Assembly: GCF_024296685.1 (NCBI RefSeq)
Contig: NZ_CP100763.1
Span: forward strand, 3,534,001 to 3,598,000
Source: Natrinema marinum
GTDB taxonomy: Archaea > Halobacteriota > Halobacteria > Halobacteriales > Natrialbaceae
DNA length: 64,000 nucleotides
Reading direction: 5' to 3'
Under the pieces are notes generated by a model, which saw only the letters and a list, made by a program, of their open reading frames with translations, ran no database searches and was not told the origin of the DNA. Position 1 is the first letter of the stretch. Each line of letters starts with the position of its first letter. This document shows, piece by piece, positions 60,958-64,000 of the stretch. The position numbers were made by a program, and so were the translations under genes.

Positions 60958-61162
60958 TCGTCGTGTCCCACCTCGGGCGCGGGAGGCCAAAAGCCCGACG
61001 GATCCCGGTCGCGACCGGCCCAGCGTCGAGCGTCGGACTCGAGCGCTGCGGACGGCGCCGGTCGACGGTTCGCCGGCCGGTCGTCGCCAACGTGAATACT
61101 GACTGTCAGGTCATCCGAAAATTTTTGCATCCCTGGCGGAGAACGTGTGTCAACGCCCTCCC

Positions 61163-62260
61163 ATGAACCTTCGCCTCCGAATGTGTGCGGTCCTGGCGGT
61201 GTTCGTCGCGGTCAACGCCGCCTTCGTCCTCGCGGTGTGCTGGGCCTACGGCGTCCTCCTGCCGGGCGTCGTCGGCGGGACGCTCGTCTTCCTCCAGCAC
61301 GGCTCCGTCGCCTTTGATTTCGTGCGATTGCCGATTTCGTGGCCGGTGGCCCTGCTGCTGATCGCCGGCTTCCTCGCGGCGCAACTCTACTACGGCTATC
61401 GGTACCTCCTCTCGGAGACGCACAGCGCCGCCGGCGACGCCGATCACGCCGTCGCCCGGATCGTCCGTCGACTGGCGATGACCGCCGACGTTCCGGAACC
61501 CGCCGTCCGCGTCGTCGACGACGAGACGCCGAGCTGTTACACCGTCGGCCGACTCACCGACGCGACGATCGTCGTCACGACGGGACTGGTCGCGACCCTC
61601 GACGCCGACGAGCTCGAGGCGGTGCTGGCCCACGAGATCGCCCACGTCGCCAACCGGGACGTGACGCTGATGACGATCGCGACGCTGTTTCTCGAGATCG
61701 CCGACCGGGCCTATCGCGCGGCGGGACTGGCCCGGCGCGCGCTGGCCGATCCCGACGGGCTCTCCGCCGGCGGTCGCGTGGCGCTGTACTGGTTCCTCCC
61801 GCTGGTCGCGCTGACCTACGTTTTCGTCGCGCCGATCCTGTGGGCGTTCCCCGCGATCGCCGACTGGGCGACGCGCACGCTCTCCCAGACCCGCGAGTTC
61901 GCCGCCGACGCCGCGGCCGCCGAGATCACGGGCTCGCCGCTGGCGCTCGCGACCGCGTTGCTGACGGTCGCCGAGGCGACGCCCGCGCCGGCGACGGATC
62001 TCCGGACGGGCAAGATCCGCGCGCTGTGTATCGTCTCCTCGGAGCCGATCGCCGGCGACGAGACCGCGTCGCTGCCCCGGATCCGGCGACCGGCGGACGA
62101 CGCCACCCGTCGCGAACGCGTGCGGACCTGGCTCGAGGGGACGACGCCGTCGGCGCCCCTCGATGCCACCGACCCGTCGGGCACGCATCCCCCCGTCGAG
62201 GCCCGCGTCGGGCGGCTCAGCGACATCGCGGTCGAACTCGAGACGGAGGGTGGGTCGTGA
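61163..62260 (+). CDS. M48-family membrane metalloprotease
   Basis: A 365-aa integral membrane peptidase (HtpX-like). Two N-terminal helices (about 5-27, 52-75) are followed by the catalytic domain with HEIAHVANRDV (HExxH at about 160-164), a hydrophobic patch (LYWFLPLVALTYVFVAPILWAF) and the third ligand in REFAADAAAAE. The C-terminal part is polar with a PPVEARV.. tail. It would degrade damaged membrane proteins. The GTG of the next gene overlaps its stop (GTGA), so translation is coupled. Confidence 0.9.
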   Translation: MNLRLRMCAVLAVFVAVNAAFVLAVCWAYGVLLPGVVGGTLVFLQHGSVAFDFVRLPISWPVALLLIAGFLAAQLYYGYRYLLSETHSAAGDADHAVARIVRRLAMTADVPEPAVRVVDDETPSCYTVGRLTDATIVVTTGLVATLDADELEAVLAHEIAHVANRDVTLMTIATLFLEIADRAYRAAGLARRALADPDGLSAGGRVALYWFLPLVALTYVFVAPILWAFPAIADWATRTLSQTREFAADAAAAEITGSPLALATALLTVAEATPAPATDLRTGKIRALCIVSSEPIAGDETASLPRIRRPADDATRRERVRTWLEGTTPSAPLDATDPSGTHPPVEARVGRLSDIAVELETEGGS

Positions 62261-63936
62261 CGGAGATCCGCCGCGCCCTCGTGCTCGCGGGCTGTCTGTG
62301 CTGCCTGCTCGCGGTCGCGAGCGCGCTGCCCGCGGCCGATCCGCGGATCGACAGGCCGGGCGACCGCGGGGGAGAACCGATCGCCGGCGACTGGGAGACG
62401 ATGGAGGGGACGCCCGACTTCACACCGCCCGCGGCCAACGACACCGACGACGATCGAGACGACGCGGACGAACCGGACGACGACACGGACGAACCGGACG
62501 ACGACACGCTCGAGATCGAAGGCGAGATCGCACCGGGCAATGAGGTGACGGTCGCGACCGGTCACGCCGGCTGGTACGACACCAAAACGGTCCAAGTCAA
62601 CGGCGCGAACGTGACCGAAACCGACGAGCTCGGCCGCGCCAACGTCACCGTCCCCTACGACGAGACGATGACCGTCGCGATTCCGGCGCTCAACCGCTCG
62701 CGGACCGTTGATGTGCCGACGGTGGCGACGATCGAGACCTTTGGCGGTGCGGCGCCGGCCCGCAGACTCGAGATCCGGGCGACCGTCGAATCGACTCCGG
62801 TGACTGACGCGACGGTCTCCCTCGACGGGCAGGCCGTCGAGACGACCGACGAGCACGGCGAGGCGCAGGTGCAACTCCCACCGACGGCCGGTCCGGTAGA
62901 CCTGCGCGTCGAACGCAGCCCGGTTACAGGCAACCGGACCGTCGAGGTCGCCGAACCGACCGTCAGGTTCGTCACACCGCTGTTGTTCCCCGGCGGACCG
63001 GCCCCCGTCCAGGTGTCGGCCGACGGCCGCGGCGTGTCGGACGCGAATGTCTCCCTCGAGCGCGGCGGGTCGGACCGGACCAGCGTCGACGGGCGCACAC
63101 GAATCTGGCTCCCGGTCAGCGACGAGGCGACCGTGACCGCCGAGGTGGGCAACGAGACCGCGACGGCGACCGTCGGGAACCTCTACCTGCGGTTAACGGC
63201 CGTCGCGGTGTTCCTCCCCGGCTTCTGTATCGGTGGCGTCCTGACCTACTTCCGGTTGGTCGCCGCCGGCGAGCGCCGTCGCTGGAACGCGGACGGCGGC
63301 GTCGGCTGGTTCCTCGCGCTCGCGGACCTCGTCGCCGTGCTCGGCGACTCCGTCGCGGCGCTGTTGCGCGGCGGCCGCAACTCGCTGTCGCTCTCGGTCC
63401 CGCGGTTCTCGTTCACGTGGCCGTCGCTGCCCCGCCTCGATCTCGGGCGCGTCGAGCGCGGCCTCCCGTCGCTCGGGGGGTCGCTCCCCTCGTTCGGCCG
63501 CGCGTTCGGAACCCTGCCGTCGCTGGGCTCGCTCGTTCGATCGTCCGACCGCGAGCGCGGGCCGTCGTTCGGCGACTGGTTCGGGACGGACGACGACGCG
63601 GCCGAGGAATCGGACGAGCCCCCCGACGATGAGCACACTCCCGATCTGGAAGCCGAACCGCTCGCCCCTCGCGGGCCGCGTGCGGACGTCCGAGAGGCGT
63701 GGCATGCGTTCGTCGACCGACTCGAGCTCGACGACCGGGAGACGGCGACGCCGGGCGAGGTGGCGCGTCGAGCGCTCGCCGTTGGCTTCCCGGCCGATCG
63801 GGTCGACCGCCTCGTCGCGCACGTCCGCGATATCGAGTACGGCGGCCACAGCCCCTCCCCGGAGCGGGTCGCCGCCGTCTGGGAGACGGTGAACGAACTC
63901 CTCGAGACGGAGCCCGACGAGGAGGGATCGTCGTGA
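62257..63936 (+). CDS. DUF4129-like membrane protein
   Basis: A 559-aa protein starting at a GTG overlapping the M48 stop. Signal-like N-terminus (ALVLAGCLCCLLAVASALPA), a tandem Asp-rich linker (DEPDDDTDEPDDDT), two or three Ig-like beta domains (NEVTVATGHAGWYD; VTDATVSLDGQAVETTDEHG; VQVSADGRGVSDANVSLERG), a membrane helix near 312-332, then a basic/serine segment. It ends in a DUF4129 domain (TPGEVARRALAVGFPADRVD, VRDIEYGG). DUF4129 proteins accompany transglutaminase and MoxR-type genes; here they go with an M48 protease. Confidence 0.8.
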   Translation: MTEIRRALVLAGCLCCLLAVASALPAADPRIDRPGDRGGEPIAGDWETMEGTPDFTPPAANDTDDDRDDADEPDDDTDEPDDDTLEIEGEIAPGNEVTVATGHAGWYDTKTVQVNGANVTETDELGRANVTVPYDETMTVAIPALNRSRTVDVPTVATIETFGGAAPARRLEIRATVESTPVTDATVSLDGQAVETTDEHGEAQVQLPPTAGPVDLRVERSPVTGNRTVEVAEPTVRFVTPLLFPGGPAPVQVSADGRGVSDANVSLERGGSDRTSVDGRTRIWLPVSDEATVTAEVGNETATATVGNLYLRLTAVAVFLPGFCIGGVLTYFRLVAAGERRRWNADGGVGWFLALADLVAVLGDSVAALLRGGRNSLSLSVPRFSFTWPSLPRLDLGRVERGLPSLGGSLPSFGRAFGTLPSLGSLVRSSDRERGPSFGDWFGTDDDAAEESDEPPDDEHTPDLEAEPLAPRGPRADVREAWHAFVDRLELDDRETATPGEVARRALAVGFPADRVDRLVAHVRDIEYGGHSPSPERVAAVWETVNELLETEPDEEGSS

Positions 63937-64000
63937 GCCGCCGCTCGCCCCCGGAGCCCGGCCGGAGACTCGCGACTCGACTCCGGTCGATCGATCCGGA
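63933..64000 (+). CDS. Next operon gene, start only
   Basis: A GTG overlapping the DUF4129 stop (GTGA) starts a frame reading MSRRSPPEPGRRLATRLRSI, open to the window edge. The arginine-rich start and coupled start codon suggest a membrane protein continuing the M48-DUF4129 operon; identity cannot be seen. Confidence 0.5.
   Translation, partial: MSRRSPPEPGRRLATRLRSIDP

Overview
The window is chromosomal DNA from a halophilic archaeon (class Halobacteria). The proteins are strongly acidic, most coding DNA is GC-rich, and starts are often leaderless or coupled by GTGA overlaps. Typical haloarchaeal families are present: doublet histone, multi-OB RPA, HalOD1, bacterio-opsin-activator HTH, a PGF-CTERM surface protein and archaeal CCA-adding enzyme. 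A natrialbalean genus is plausible, but I cannot name a species.

Layout. 1-2.0 kb: a partial DUF309 gene and an M29 aminopeptidase. 2.2-9.6 kb: an AT-richer accessory stretch with cspA, a PadR regulator, a lipoprotein, a broken orc1/cdc6, two decayed copies of a ~300-bp element, two divergent histidine kinases and a seven-bladed FG-GAP lipoprotein. 9.7-12.4 kb: a decayed provirus next to a CAU tRNA, with an internal deletion fusing two convergent genes tail to tail. 12.6-18.7 kb: housekeeping genes (tRNA-CAU, moaB-like, tRNA-Asn, cca, histone deacetylase-like + histone, rpa, tRNA-Arg with a truncated tRNA-like copy downstream). 19-21.5 kb: a PQQ-propeller protein and, on the minus strand, the RNase P RNA gene, unusually long (~750 nt). 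21.5-36.2 kb: AMMECR1, pncB, two HExxH surface proteins, a large histidine kinase, pncA, two tiny membrane paralogues, a thioesterase, a serpin, a lipoate-ligase-like protein and nadC. 36.3-45.4 kb: mscS, nadB-nadA, a sugar dehydrogenase, a flavin/F420 oxidoreductase, HalOD1, an HTH regulator and hmgA. 45.5-64 kb: a second PQQ lipoprotein, an atypical hydrolase, an NRAMP-like transporter, icd, map, a LOV-domain histidine kinase, an e-MtaB methylthiotransferase and an M48 protease-DUF4129 operon.

How genes fit together. De novo NAD synthesis (nadA, nadB, nadC) and salvage (nicotinamidase, nicotinate phosphoribosyltransferase) all lie within about 18 kb. The histone and the deacetylase-like enzyme form an operon. 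Four histidine kinases have no receiver-domain partner nearby, as is common in haloarchaea.

Most notable: the RNase P RNA carries four tandem 29-nt hairpins between P1 and the conserved GAGGAAAGUCC core. They have covarying stems and a shared C-C mismatch. A second expansion in the P12 region has duplicated, covarying branched modules. Other items of interest are the complete LOV photosensor motif in the kinase at 56.7 kb and the mini-tRNA-like element after tRNA-Arg.
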